From Rotaria socialis (taxonomy: Eukaryota > Rotifera > Eurotatoria > Philodinida > Philodinidae), in the NCBI GenBank assembly GCA_905331475.1, contig CAJNYU010001455.1, positions 62,001 through 126,000 on the forward strand: a stretch of 64,000 nucleotides of DNA. Reading direction: 5' to 3'. Below the pieces are notes generated by a model. That model did no database searches. It had not been told where the DNA came from and was given only the letters and a program-made list of their open reading frames with translations. The translations under genes were made by a program, and so were the position numbers. Each line of letters begins with the position of its first letter. Positions within the stretch are counted from its first letter, which is position 1. Of the stretch, positions 13,842 to 23,535 are shown piece by piece.

Positions 13842-14426
13842 ATGAACAATAAAGATATTCCTAATGAAGAGTCAGACGAGAAAAATTCATCTAATTTAAA
13901 ACCAACATCGAAAATTCTCGAAAAAAAAGATGACCGTATTTTAAAGCAAGTTCCTCTTCAACTGCATTCAGCTCAACAAGAAATAAATAATTTGCGTCTA
14001 TTAAATATTTGTCTTCAATCAACCTTAATTCGTGTTCAAACTCAATTAATTGAATATTTACCAGTTAATATTCATGATGAAATAAAACGAAATCAAACAA
14101 AACAAAAATTAGTTTTATTACGTCAAACCGATGATCATAGTCGACGAATAATTCATTCTCAGCAAATATCTTTTCTTCAATTAATTAATAATTTTAAAAA
14201 TCTATTAGATTTTAATCAAGAAAAAGTTCCAAATAAAGAAATTCCAATAGCAAAAAATGAAAAACAAATTGATATTTTACACGAAATGTTTAACGAATTG
14301 AATACTATAATACATACTGAACATAACGATAGAATTTGTCAACTCTATATAACATTAGCAGAAGCATCTAGTTCAGTAGTCGATGCACGTGAAAGTAAAA
14401 TTCATACATTTTTCAAGAGAAAATGA
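13842..14426 (+). CDS. Unrecognised coiled-coil-type protein (194 aa)
   Basis: A single uninterrupted ORF with the codon choices of the neighbouring genes. The product is polar and Lys/Glu/Asn/Gln-rich, with heptad-like stretches (QEINNLRLLNICLQSTLIRV, ISFLQLINNFKNLLD, IDILHEMFNELNTIIH) that suggest a helical, coiled-coil protein. There is no signal peptide or membrane span. It ends in a basic IHTFFKRK. Its stop codon overlaps the ATG of a second ORF (ATGA). I do not recognise the family. Confidence 0.6.
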   Translation: MNNKDIPNEESDEKNSSNLKPTSKILEKKDDRILKQVPLQLHSAQQEINNLRLLNICLQSTLIRVQTQLIEYLPVNIHDEIKRNQTKQKLVLLRQTDDHSRRIIHSQQISFLQLINNFKNLLDFNQEKVPNKEIPIAKNEKQIDILHEMFNELNTIIHTEHNDRICQLYITLAEASSSVVDARESKIHTFFKRK

Positions 14427-14593
14427 TCCGAAAAGAAAAACAAACTCTATTTCTAGTTCTTGATCAAACCATTCATGCACATGGAATCATAACACAACGA
14501 AAAATAAAACGAACAATTTTTTATATATGTATTGGATTTACTTTTATTTCAATATTTACATTTATTATTATAATATCTATTCGAATGCATTAA
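14423..14593 (+). CDS. Overlapping small ORF with C-terminal membrane helix (56 aa)
   Basis: The ATG at 14423 shares ATGA with the stop of the upstream 194-residue ORF. The product has a polar N-terminal half (RKEKQTLFLVLDQTIHAHG), a basic stretch (TQRKIKRT) and a hydrophobic C-terminal helix (IFYICIGFTFISIFTFIIII) before a short tail, the layout of a tail-anchored protein. A pyrimidine-rich stretch ending in AAG lies about 5 nt upstream of the ATG and could act as an acceptor. Alternatives are reinitiation, or that an unseen splice or frameshift joins it to the upstream ORF to give a coiled coil with a membrane anchor. Its TAA overlaps the stop of the opposing 40-residue ORF. Confidence 0.4.
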   Translation: MIRKEKQTLFLVLDQTIHAHGIITQRKIKRTIFYICIGFTFISIFTFIIIISIRMH

Positions 14594-14712
14594 AGAAATC
14601 CTGCCATTTGTTTTTGACTTCGATATGTTTTTATTAATTGTATAATATTCATAAGTACACTAAGAAGAATTAATATAATGCCAATAATTACAATATATAA
14701 ACTATCAGACAT
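14590..14712 (-). CDS. Micro-ORF, single-pass membrane peptide (40 aa)
   Basis: Starts MSDSLYIVIIGIILILL, a 20-residue hydrophobic helix, followed by a polar tail NIIQLIKTYRSQKQMAGFL and a TAA that overlaps the stop of the + strand ORF. The length and layout resemble membrane micropeptides, but no family is recognised. It may instead be the downstream part of the minus-strand gene at 14751-15426. A good acceptor near 14660 would join that gene to this region in another frame, which would make the micro-ORF spurious. Confidence 0.35.
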   Translation of the reverse strand: MSDSLYIVIIGIILILLSVLMNIIQLIKTYRSQKQMAGFL

Positions 14713-14750
14713 GATCGTATAATACGCGCGTTTAATTATAATGTTAATTT

Positions 14751-15426
14751 TTATCTTACTATGTATGATAGACCTTTACGAATGATTATAATTCTTGTTC
14801 GAGGATATGGATACGTTGGATAGTTAACAACTGTAGAGAAAGTAAAACATATATTTGACATATTTTTAAAATTTTGAACTTACGTTTCATCTTTTTTAAA
14901 ATAAGAAGCCATTTTTCGTTTGCATATGAGACATGAAACTAGAATAATAATTGTTTTCTTGCTTCAGAAAGATTTTCTTTTGCTATGAAAGATTAGACTT
15001 ACACGAGAACCAATTGGATGACTAAAATATCCGGCGTGTACACGAATAAATTGTTCGATTAGGTTCGATAAAAAATGTTTTTTGGATCGTTTAAAATAAT
15101 TTAAAAGACGACGTAATACGCTTGTTCTAAATGTTATTTCAATACGTTAAAAGTTTATTTTTGAAAATCTATCTTTTACTTTCGATGTATTGAAAATTGT
15201 AGTTCAGATATCCATGGATGAAGGGGAGTAGGTAGCTGAATAACACTTTTATAGAGCGATAGAGTATGAATATTGTGGTCTATTTAATAATAATTAATAA
15301 ATAATCTTGCAAAAACCATCATTTACCGAATTCTTGATATTCAACGCAATCGAAATAGACATCTAATAGATAAAAAATAAAATTTTCTTATCATCATTTA
15401 ATAAACTTACCTTTTTCATCATCCAT
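14751..15426 (-). CDS. Unrecognised 136-aa protein encoded by six small exons
   Basis: Exons: 15426-15411, 15362-15327, 15279-15180, 15126-15003, 14938-14884, 14830-14751. All have GT/AG borders and the phases close exactly (411 nt). The product begins MDDEKDVYFDCVEYQEF. It continues through a Pro/Trp stretch (LPTPLHPWISELQFSIHRK), a basic helical part (SVLRRLLNYFKRSKKHFL) and ends VNYPTYPYPRTRIIIIRKG. There is no signal peptide or membrane span. The final exon may instead splice at a GTAAG just before the stop and use an acceptor near 14660, giving a different C-terminus. The start could lie further upstream, since the first exon is preceded by an acceptor (AG at 15438-15439). I do not recognise the family. 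Confidence 0.5.
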
Positions 15427-15439
15427 TGAATGTTTCTCT

Positions 15440-15805
15440 AAAAAATAATTTTAATATTAATACATGATACTGAGGACTATGCAATGTTCAAAAAAAAACA
15501 AATGTTTTGTTTGCACAAAGTCCGCTAGCATATAGAAGAGCTTTAGCATTTAGGCGAAAAAATACAAAATTTATTCCTTTGATGTTTTATCACAATTTTC
15601 TTTGTTTCAGAGAGCTTTTGCTCGGCATTGCCATCAGTTTGTCTCAAGTATTTTTTACCATACACACACCTTTGTCTTGTCAATATTTCTAAACACATGG
15701 TAAATAAAGGAGCCTACATCAAGAAATTTAGCTGAGAAAATGCTTCACCAACAAAAAGGATAGCAGCTGTTTCTGACGTATTTATATATACTGTATATAT
15801 ATGCA
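15440..15805. other. Intergenic, no gene seen
   Basis: The 5' flank of the minus-strand 136-residue gene. A short + strand ORF at 15507 has no coding character. The LINE remnant begins at the right edge. Confidence 0.4.
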
Positions 15806-17790
15806 ATGATTTCTTCATTTCATATGAATTTAGGGTCATATATCACTAAAAATATAATCATAACTGGTGATTTCAATGCATCCGTAAAAGAATGGGGTAG
15901 CACGTCGGCAGATAAAAGAGGAAGAGTTTTGAAAGAATGGGTGGAGAAAAACAATCTTTGTGACATTCCCTCATTATCAAATTCTTCAAAACGTTCGAAT
16001 AGAAACATTGATTTAACATTTACAAATTTAGGAGGAACAAAGGGAGAGACTCTAAAGATGGGTACCAGTGATCACTGGCCAATAATGATAACTTGCGAGA
16101 ATTTAGTATTTGATAAGAATAGTATTTTTCCCACGTACATTGGAAGGCATATGAAGCCATTCTTACGTTGTTACAAGAATTTTGGCAAAAAAGGAGCAGA
16201 TTAGAGGGATGCCAGTGGATGATTGGTATATGAATTATGTGCGCTTTCTTGCTGCTTTAAAAAACAGACTGACGCAATGGAAAGGAAAAGAAAAATTCCG
16301 ACCAGCTCTACCTCCTTATCTTATTCAGAAGCTGCAAGAAGTGAAACGAGTCAGAAACAAAATATTACCGAGAGAGAAAAATATGTATTATAAATGAAGA
16401 AACAAGAGTGCTACTGCGGGTGTTAACACGTGAAGTAAAAATTTAAGTTGCAAAATATAAGACGGGTAAATGGGGAGAAATTCTGTCAAAAATTCAAGAA
16501 ACAAATGACAATAAGGAGCAAGCGTTTTGGCTTTATCTCTCGCAAATATATAAACATAGATCACTACCGTTTTCGAAGCTAGATACCGACACAGCAATAC
16601 TTACGAACGAGAATGAAATCAAGGATAAACTTTATCGATACTACTCGGAACAATGTCAAACTCCAAATACAGATATGTCAGATCCTTACGAAGTACAAAT
16701 TGATATAGAATATTTAGAACTGATGAATAAACTAGCATTGTTTAATGAAAATGTCGAAACAACAAACATTGTCAAAAAAAAGAAACACATATCGAGGTTG
16801 AAACTAAAAAAATCATGTGGATTCGATGCAGTGTCGAATTATATGATCAAAAGAATTCCACCAGGCTATATTAATTGTCTAGCAAATTGCTTTAATACTT
16901 GGTTAAAAGAATATAGGTATCCAGATGTTTGGAAATTAGCTAAAATAATTACATTGAATAAACTTAAAGCAGGAGTACCTCGTTGCGAGCAAACACGACC
17001 AATATCACTTTTAGCAACACATTCCAAACTTTTTGAGAAAATTATGCTAGATAGAATAAGACTATGGGATAAAACTAATAGTTTAGTTCCAATCGAACAG
17101 TCGGGATTTCGTCCAGGTTGTCTTCTCCCTACCAGAGTTCTATCTATATATCAAGAAGTCAAAAACAATATGACAGCAAATATTCCAACGCTAGCAATTT
17201 ATGTAGACTATCAAAAGGCCTACGATAAAGTGTGACATAAAGGTCTTATTGTAAAACTCAACAGACTCAGTATTCCTTTAGGACTATTAAAATTAATTGT
17301 ATCGTGGTTAAATGATCGCCGTGCATATGTTATTTTTGGAGAGAACAAGTCAGATATATTTTACACTTATGTTGGTCTGCCTCAAGGTAGTAGTTTAAGT
17401 CCTTATCTGTTTATCGTCTATCATTGTGACCTAGTTGCATGTGTAGGTGCTCATTCTAGCCACATATTTGCGGATGATCTCAACATACTCATATCTCCAC
17501 CAATATGCCGAGAAATAAAGCCAATGGTTAAGTTTCTAGAAGAGGAAGGAACCAAAATGTGTAACCTAATAGCAAACTATTCGAAAAAATGGAAACAATC
17601 AGTTAATGTGTCTAAAAAAGTAGCACAGATTTTTCACTNGCTATTTGGTTACAAATCATTGTCCTGGGAAATAAAGTCAATGATTAAGTTTCTAGAAGAG
17701 GAAGGAACCAAAATTTGTAACCAAATAGCAAACTATTCGAAAAAATGGACACAATCAGTTAATGTATCTAAAACCGTACCTTCTTAATTG
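15806..17790 (+). mobile_element. Decayed non-LTR retrotransposon (LINE), endonuclease plus reverse transcriptase
   Basis: The left part encodes the C-terminal half of an APE-type endonuclease (IIITGDFNASVKEWGS, IDLTFTN, GTSDHWPIM). A frame change near 16200 leads to a linker. A reverse transcriptase runs in one frame from about 16600: KKSCGFDAVSNYMIK, RPISLLATHSKLFEKI, QSGFRPGCLLPT, AIYVDYQKAYDKV, GLPQGSSLSPYLF, and the catalytic FADD. One in-frame TGA (17233) stands where Trp is expected after YDKV, and another stop lies near 16446. The element is 5'-truncated (no start of the endonuclease) and lacks most of the region after the RT. The RT layout is jockey/I-like, but I cannot place the clade firmly. 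It is a dead copy. Confidence 0.85.
17509..17781 (+). repeat. Imperfect direct duplication within the LINE, with a single N between copies
   Basis: About 115 bp at 17509-17623 recur at 17667-17781 with roughly 8% mismatch (both carry AAGTTTCTAGAAGAGGAAGG). An N stands at 17639 between them. The copies encode the same RT-distal peptide (KFLEEEGTK.CN.IANYSKKW). This is either a real partial duplication or two diverged copies or alleles joined during assembly. Confidence 0.8.
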
Positions 17791-18263
17791 CGGACACTTT
17801 TCACACCAATTAGTGAGAACTGGCCGCATCTTGGAATGATTGAATATGAACTATCTCATTTTTGTCGTGTTTCCAAAAAGCGGACACTTTTTTAAATTAT
17901 TGTATTATTTTGTAAAGTAACACTTTGAGTACAAGATTTATTTGTACAAACGTATAAAGATGCACCTTTTTGAGTTTCACGTTTCATTCGATATAAGTAA
18001 TTATTATACAATATTGCTTTTTTCACCCTTTTGGGTTGTTGAGAAAGTAAAATTTGTATTGTATCAAATGAAATATCCTGTTATTTCTCATCGTTTTATA
18101 AGTTCATCAATCATACATATCTCATGATCTTATTTCACAATAAATAATTAATTAAAAAAGTGTCCGCTTTTTGGAAACGCGATAAAAATGAAGTAACCTA
18201 TATTCAATTATTCCAAAATGCGGCTATTTTTCACTATTTGGTGTGAAAAGTGTCCGCAATTAA
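17784..18263. mobile_element. MITE-like DNA element with ~113 bp terminal inverted repeats
   Basis: The left arm starts TTAATTGCGGACACTTTTCA and the right arm ends in its reverse complement. The arms match over about 113 bp at roughly 85%. Each arm carries the GCGGACACTTTT core twice, near the outer and inner ends. There is no coding capacity in the ~240 bp centre. Both ends read TTAA with TA inside it, so the target duplication fits either piggyBac-type (TTAA) or mariner-type (TA) insertion. It sits at the 3' end of the LINE remnant and probably inserted into or beside it. Confidence 0.85.
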
Positions 18264-19106
18264 GACGTAGCCAATTGTATTGTTCTCTCTTCTGCATGTT
18301 TAAAAGTTCATTGCCGTGATAATTAAACAGCTGTAAATTCTTACGAAAACTCTTGTAAGCACTTCCGAGTGTAACAATAAAAGAGCGAAATTTAAAAAAA
18401 GAAAAAATTTCATATGAATAATTATATTGGAATAATTTCAATATTCACTTGAGCCGGAATTACAGTCGAATCGAGAAGAAAATTTCGCAGTTGAGCTATT
18501 GCTTCTTTTGCTATGACTATTAATATATTACAAACTTGTAATCAATACTATTAGCAACTAAATTGTGTTTCACATTCTAATTTGACAGGATGAATTAACG
18601 ATTTTTCAAGATGAAATCATTTAAACGTATTCATACAATGCTGCTTACTTACAATGCAATATTAAAGATGAATGAGATATTATAGACGGCATTACTATCG
18701 TTTACATATACCTACATTATAAACTGAGCCTTATCAGATATATACGTATATACACATTGTAAATCATTTTCTCCTGTCGATGATTATCATAGCATAATAA
18801 AAAAAAAAAGAATAATGATTCTGTTACGCGAAAACTCTACTCATTCACTTTTCTCATCTTTCGAACAAAAACAACAAGTGTTAATTCTTTCTTTATTTCA
18901 TTAGAATTTAATTATTTTATACAAATGAATGACTTGATTGAAATGGAACTGATTCTACTGCATTTGGTCTATCATTGAAATCTATTGATTTTATTTTAGA
19001 ATAATCATTTGGTATTGATACTACAGGTAATGATCCATTGTACGCATTAGTAGATGGATGAATATCATCGATTGAACTTTATTACTCTAATTTTTCATTA
19101 TAATTT
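18264..19106. other. Intergenic, 3' flank of the Kir gene
   Basis: No gene recognised. A minus-strand open stretch next to the inverted-repeat element (about 18268-18440) has no family match. A TTTATT near 18989 (AATAAA on the minus strand) is a possible poly(A) signal for the Kir gene. Confidence 0.4.
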
Positions 19107-20388
19107 CTATAAATCATATAAATGTGGCGAACTAGGGGATATCTCGGATGTCCGTACATCATTCAACTCATCGTCATCATAATTCATAACCGGATGAGGA
19201 CTAATCAATTGTATATCATTGAACTTTTTGTAATCATATCCACTCAATGTTGGATTACAAGGTGAAAATTCATAATCCCATAAAAGTTCATTAGGTAAAT
19301 AAGATGTACGATAATGACATGAAAATCCAGTATGATCAAAGCAACCTTCAATAATAGCAATTATTTCAAAATGTTCTTTTTCTAATGTTGATCGTTGTAT
19401 GCCATAGAGAGGACTACGCGAATTAATAATATGTTCAACAATAGTTGGCCGAGGAAAAAATAATTGACCATTGCAAAGATGTGCTAATTCCATATCGTAG
19501 ATTTGATGAGGAATAATTTCACCTTCAAGTGTTCGCCGTTGACGAATCATTAATAAACGAACACTTGCAAAAATCAATTGGGAAGTAGACAAATTCACTA
19601 GAAAGAAAAACTAAGATAAATCTATAATTGTTATAGGTCATTCAATATAGACCTATACGAAATGTTAAAGTCAATTGATTATTTCGCAGTGCGATGAGCG
19701 CATAATTGCTAAATACAATAAACTGTGAGTTTCCTAAAAAAAAATAGTACAAAAATTTAAAACCTTTGATCTTTGTCAAATATATAAGCAACGATCAAAA
19801 ACGAAACCTACCTTTACCGGTCGGTCTTGATAATTTAGTGAAAACAATTTGTGTAACAATAACTTGTAGCAAATATCCAAGTGATGATTGAAGAGTCAAT
19901 ATAAGTATTCCACCCATACATTCTGTTGTTATATATCTCGAACCATAACCAATTGTATGTTGAGTTTCAATGGAAAAAAGTAGTGCGCTTAAAAAATTGC
20001 GTACATCTTGAACGCATTTTTCTCGTTCTATTTTTGAATATGAACGTGTTGAATTCAGTTGATTGTCTAATGATTTCTGTTCTTCGTTTTTCAATACAAA
20101 ATCACCGTGCTCAATGGAAATAAGAAAATACAGTAATGCAAAGAAAAACCAGCTTATTATAAAACTAAGCAAAACAAATATTAATACAAGCCACCAGTCC
20201 GTTTGCATTATAAATAAAACGAAATTTGAATGGATATGTTTTACACGTCCAAGTGAAAAATAACTTATATTTATATGACCATTCTTATCCACAAAACGAA
20301 ATCCATGTGTTGATGTCCTATCTGTAAAATTGACATCCTTCGTCTTTGTAATATGATATTTTGTATGGTAACGATTGATGAAATCCAT
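19107..20388 (-). CDS. Inward-rectifier potassium channel (Kir), 382 aa
   Basis: Exons: 20388-19812, 19733-19653, 19597-19107; phases close. The N-terminus has the Kir signature (RFVDKNGHINI). TM1 (about 65-90) contains WW and SW. The pore has ALLFSIETQHTIGYGSR, with selectivity filter TIGYG at 145-149. TM2 runs from about 160 to 184 (ILILTLQSSLGYLLQVIV). The cytoplasmic immunoglobulin-like domain includes IVFSNYALIALRNNQLTL, TLEGEIIP, SPLYGI, FEIIAIIEG and YLPNELLWDYEF. It would conduct K+ at the plasma membrane and set resting potential. The TM2 position equal to the rectification Asp (D172 of Kir2.1) is Gln175. The usual cytoplasmic KSQIVEAHVR motif reads TSQLIFASVR, lacking its Glu. The PIP2-binding basic patch after TM2 is reduced (LSRPTGKG). 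I cannot assign a vertebrate subfamily. Confidence 0.93.
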
Positions 20389-23300
20389 GAGTTCTAATAA
20401 AACTCAAGTTTTATTTTGTCAAATATTGTATTTGATAGGATCCAAATAAATGGATATATAATTTGTTAACTTCTTAATTTCATATCTACACATCTGTTGG
20501 TTAAAGGTATTTTCATGGATTTACCTTGATTACCTATGCATTTTATCCGATGTGTTTCATCTTTTTACAACAGGTTATACATTCATAACTGACATTTGAA
20601 TTACAAAAAAAGCTTGATTGTACATATTGATATTGATGTGTCCTTCTGTTCATAGTAAACACAAGTCACCTGGCTAGTTTTTTTTTTCTTTTTGATTTTG
20701 TCCTCTTTATTATTGCACTCGGAAATGTTTGCAAGTATTCACAACTGTTTAGTTATGCAATCGCACATTGCTATCGTACATAAAAAGAGAAAGGAACAAG
20801 GTAAGAAATAGATTCGTAATTTACCATCGGTGGCAAATAAAATATGACGAGAAAAAATGAAGAGAAGACAAAAGAAGTGATATGAAGAAAGAATAGCATA
20901 CGAAAGTATAATAGGTTTCATATGGATAAATATTCAAGGCAGAGAACAAGCAATAGTTGCTGCCTTGAACCCTTGTTGCATTTGTTTTATTCTATATAAA
21001 TAACCACTGGGTTCATTTTTACTTTTATGAAATCTATCCGAATGGGTATATCATTATAAGATGAATTGACTAAATCAATATTTGCTTTTTTTCCTTCTAA
21101 TTTGTCTAGTCTCTCTTTTATATAATCTACTGATGACATAGCATTTGTACTTTAGATATTCGTACAAAATGAGAGCAAAGAATAAATCTTATTTGATCTC
21201 TGAATTTTCACAAGAGCGTATATATTCCAAATAAAAATGATTACATCTTATATTGCGTATGGCAGAGTTAAAGAAAAATTGAACGCAGACGTTAAGAACG
21301 ATTGTATCTAACTTATATAATACCATGTTTGATGTTTTTGTTCATCACAGATATGTTCCTAGTGAGAAATTTTTGCTTCTCTTTCGATTTCGTGTGTTTT
21401 TTTTTCAGCAATAATAAAATGCGCGAAATTTGTAGACTATTTATTAATATTTGTCATTCTAACAACTTTATAAGAACATAAGCTATGTTTCTCACAAGCA
21501 CTCATGACTGATCACAGACTAATCGAAGAATAATATTCTCGTCTTTCAAATTTCTACTTCTTTTGTGTTGACAACAGTCATACTTAAAGTTCTACTCGGT
21601 TCCTAGTTTGCAATATTCTATTTAGTAAATGACAAGTAACTTGGCATCCTAAACTATTGGATTGATATCTATGTTAATGTGTTATACATCGTCACTTTGA
21701 TATGGAACATGTTTCCATTCATCTAGAACAATATTACTTTGACATCGTAATTAGCGATTGTTGATAGTTGTAATCAAACTGATGCTAGTAATAGATACAC
21801 ATTTTAAATATAGCTGACATTGTACTAGTTGCGTACACGCAAGAGTATGGAGATATTATAAATGCTAAAAATAATTAAGTTCCTAATGTGTATTAAGTGT
21901 TAAAAAGGAAATTTCCATAAACATAAAGAATCATTTGTTATTAATCATGTGAACGCATTATGAGAAGGATGATGATGATGTTTAAAATAGGAATATCAAT
22001 AACTCTTAGTAGGCGTCCTTTTGGAAGAGAAGCACGTCTGAATCATTTGACTGTTGTTTATTTGAGAAGGAATTTACCAAAAAAACAACATTTCAATTTA
22101 ACATGATTTTCGGATGTATTTCATGATTCTTAAATACAATATCATTGTGTAAGGCTTATTGTTTATTGTATTTTCAACGGTTCCTTCTTCTTTTGTTCGG
22201 TGCGTAATGTTTTCAATGTACGATAGAAAACATGAGATGCAAGCTACTTTTTTTAAACTTGTTTTGCGAAAAATCTAGTTAAAACAAGCTTAGAGAGCAA
22301 AAACATCTCAATGTGTAGATGAAAATATAGTTAACTTATAGAAGCGTTTGTTTGTTTTCACTTTCAAACTGACAAAGTAGATGTAATACGTGCTGTTTGT
22401 CTATACTATTAATGTAACAGATTCTATCATGGAAGTAAATTTTTGTATAAAACATCTTTGTAAGAATGTTTGTTTTTGACTAGGGGGTTGGAATATTTTA
22501 TTACAGAATATTTACTAATAGAAGATAAATATGCAAACACTTCAGTGTAATCGCTTGCTCGTGCCCTTTTTCTTGATAAAAAGCCTCACATGATAAAATT
22601 GTTTCGGCAGCGATGGCCACTCAAAAAGCATGAGTCAGCAGTATTTTTCATACGGATCTGAAATAGAATCTATGGATCTTGTAACTATACACTTTGTTTC
22701 TGAGATTAAAATGTTGATTTCTAAAAATACAAGGAAACTTCTAATAACCGGTCACTTTTATTTTATTTCTCACGTTGATGAGCAAGCGAGAATTTTAAAT
22801 TTATAAAAAGTTAAAAGTTTTTAAAATACAAGGAAAATAACAAAATCTCACACAATATGACAACTCAATTATATTTTACTAGCCAAGAAAGTCTTCTAGT
22901 TTGGAGCAAAAACGAACGAAAATTTAAAACAAAATCATTAGATTCAAATTTTTCTGTCAATCGAAATTCAATGATCGACTCTGTTCCAGTAAAATATTTT
23001 CAGATCTCCAATCACAATCATATCTAGATCGGATGATGTACTGGTGCCATCTATAATTAATTTAGAAAGTCACAGTAGAAAAATTGTTCCTTGTTGACTT
23101 CGAGAATTATCAAAACTGGGATATTGGAATAAAACTTTTAGACATATCAGTTAGAATATTTTCACGAATACTCGTTCTCTGTGTATGTGCGTATTTCAAT
23201 AACACGAGTGGTCGATTCTTTTTTTTCTTTCTGCAATCAAGGAAATTCATTCATTGAGTACGTTGGCCAATAACAATGATTGATTAGAAAAAGAGTCAAT

Positions 23301-23535
23301 CAAAATGAGGGTACATAAAGACACAAATAAAGTTTGCAATGGAGTTAACACATGCAAAGATATCTATTCTGTCAGTTAAGGAAATAAACAATTATTTTAT
23401 TTCTTTAACTTGATTTTTATTTATTATTATTATTTTGTATTACAGATCTATTTTTTTTCTATTTTCTTTCTTCTTGTTTATCATCATAATTTTTATAACT
23501 ATGACCTACTGAAATCTACAAAAAAAACTCGTATT
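20389..23535. other. 3.1 kb intergenic between divergent Kir and TMEM127
   Basis: AT-rich, with no exon-like open stretch sharing neighbour codon use, no RNA gene recognised and no inverted-repeat element found by eye. It would hold the promoters of both flanking genes. An acceptor-like string ending TTACAG near 23444, about 90 nt before the TMEM127 ATG, suggests a 5' UTR splice site. Confidence 0.4.

Noticed and set aside
15507-15692. 61-residue + strand ORF left of the LINE
   Set aside because: No coding signature and no continuity with the endonuclease frame.
18208-18441. 77-residue minus-strand ORF next to the inverted-repeat element
   Set aside because: It partly runs into the element arm, and the remainder matches no family and has no clear splice partner.
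20739-20921. Hydrophobic 60-residue minus-strand ORF upstream of Kir
   Set aside because: AT-rich chance ORF with no start context, acceptor or conserved motif.
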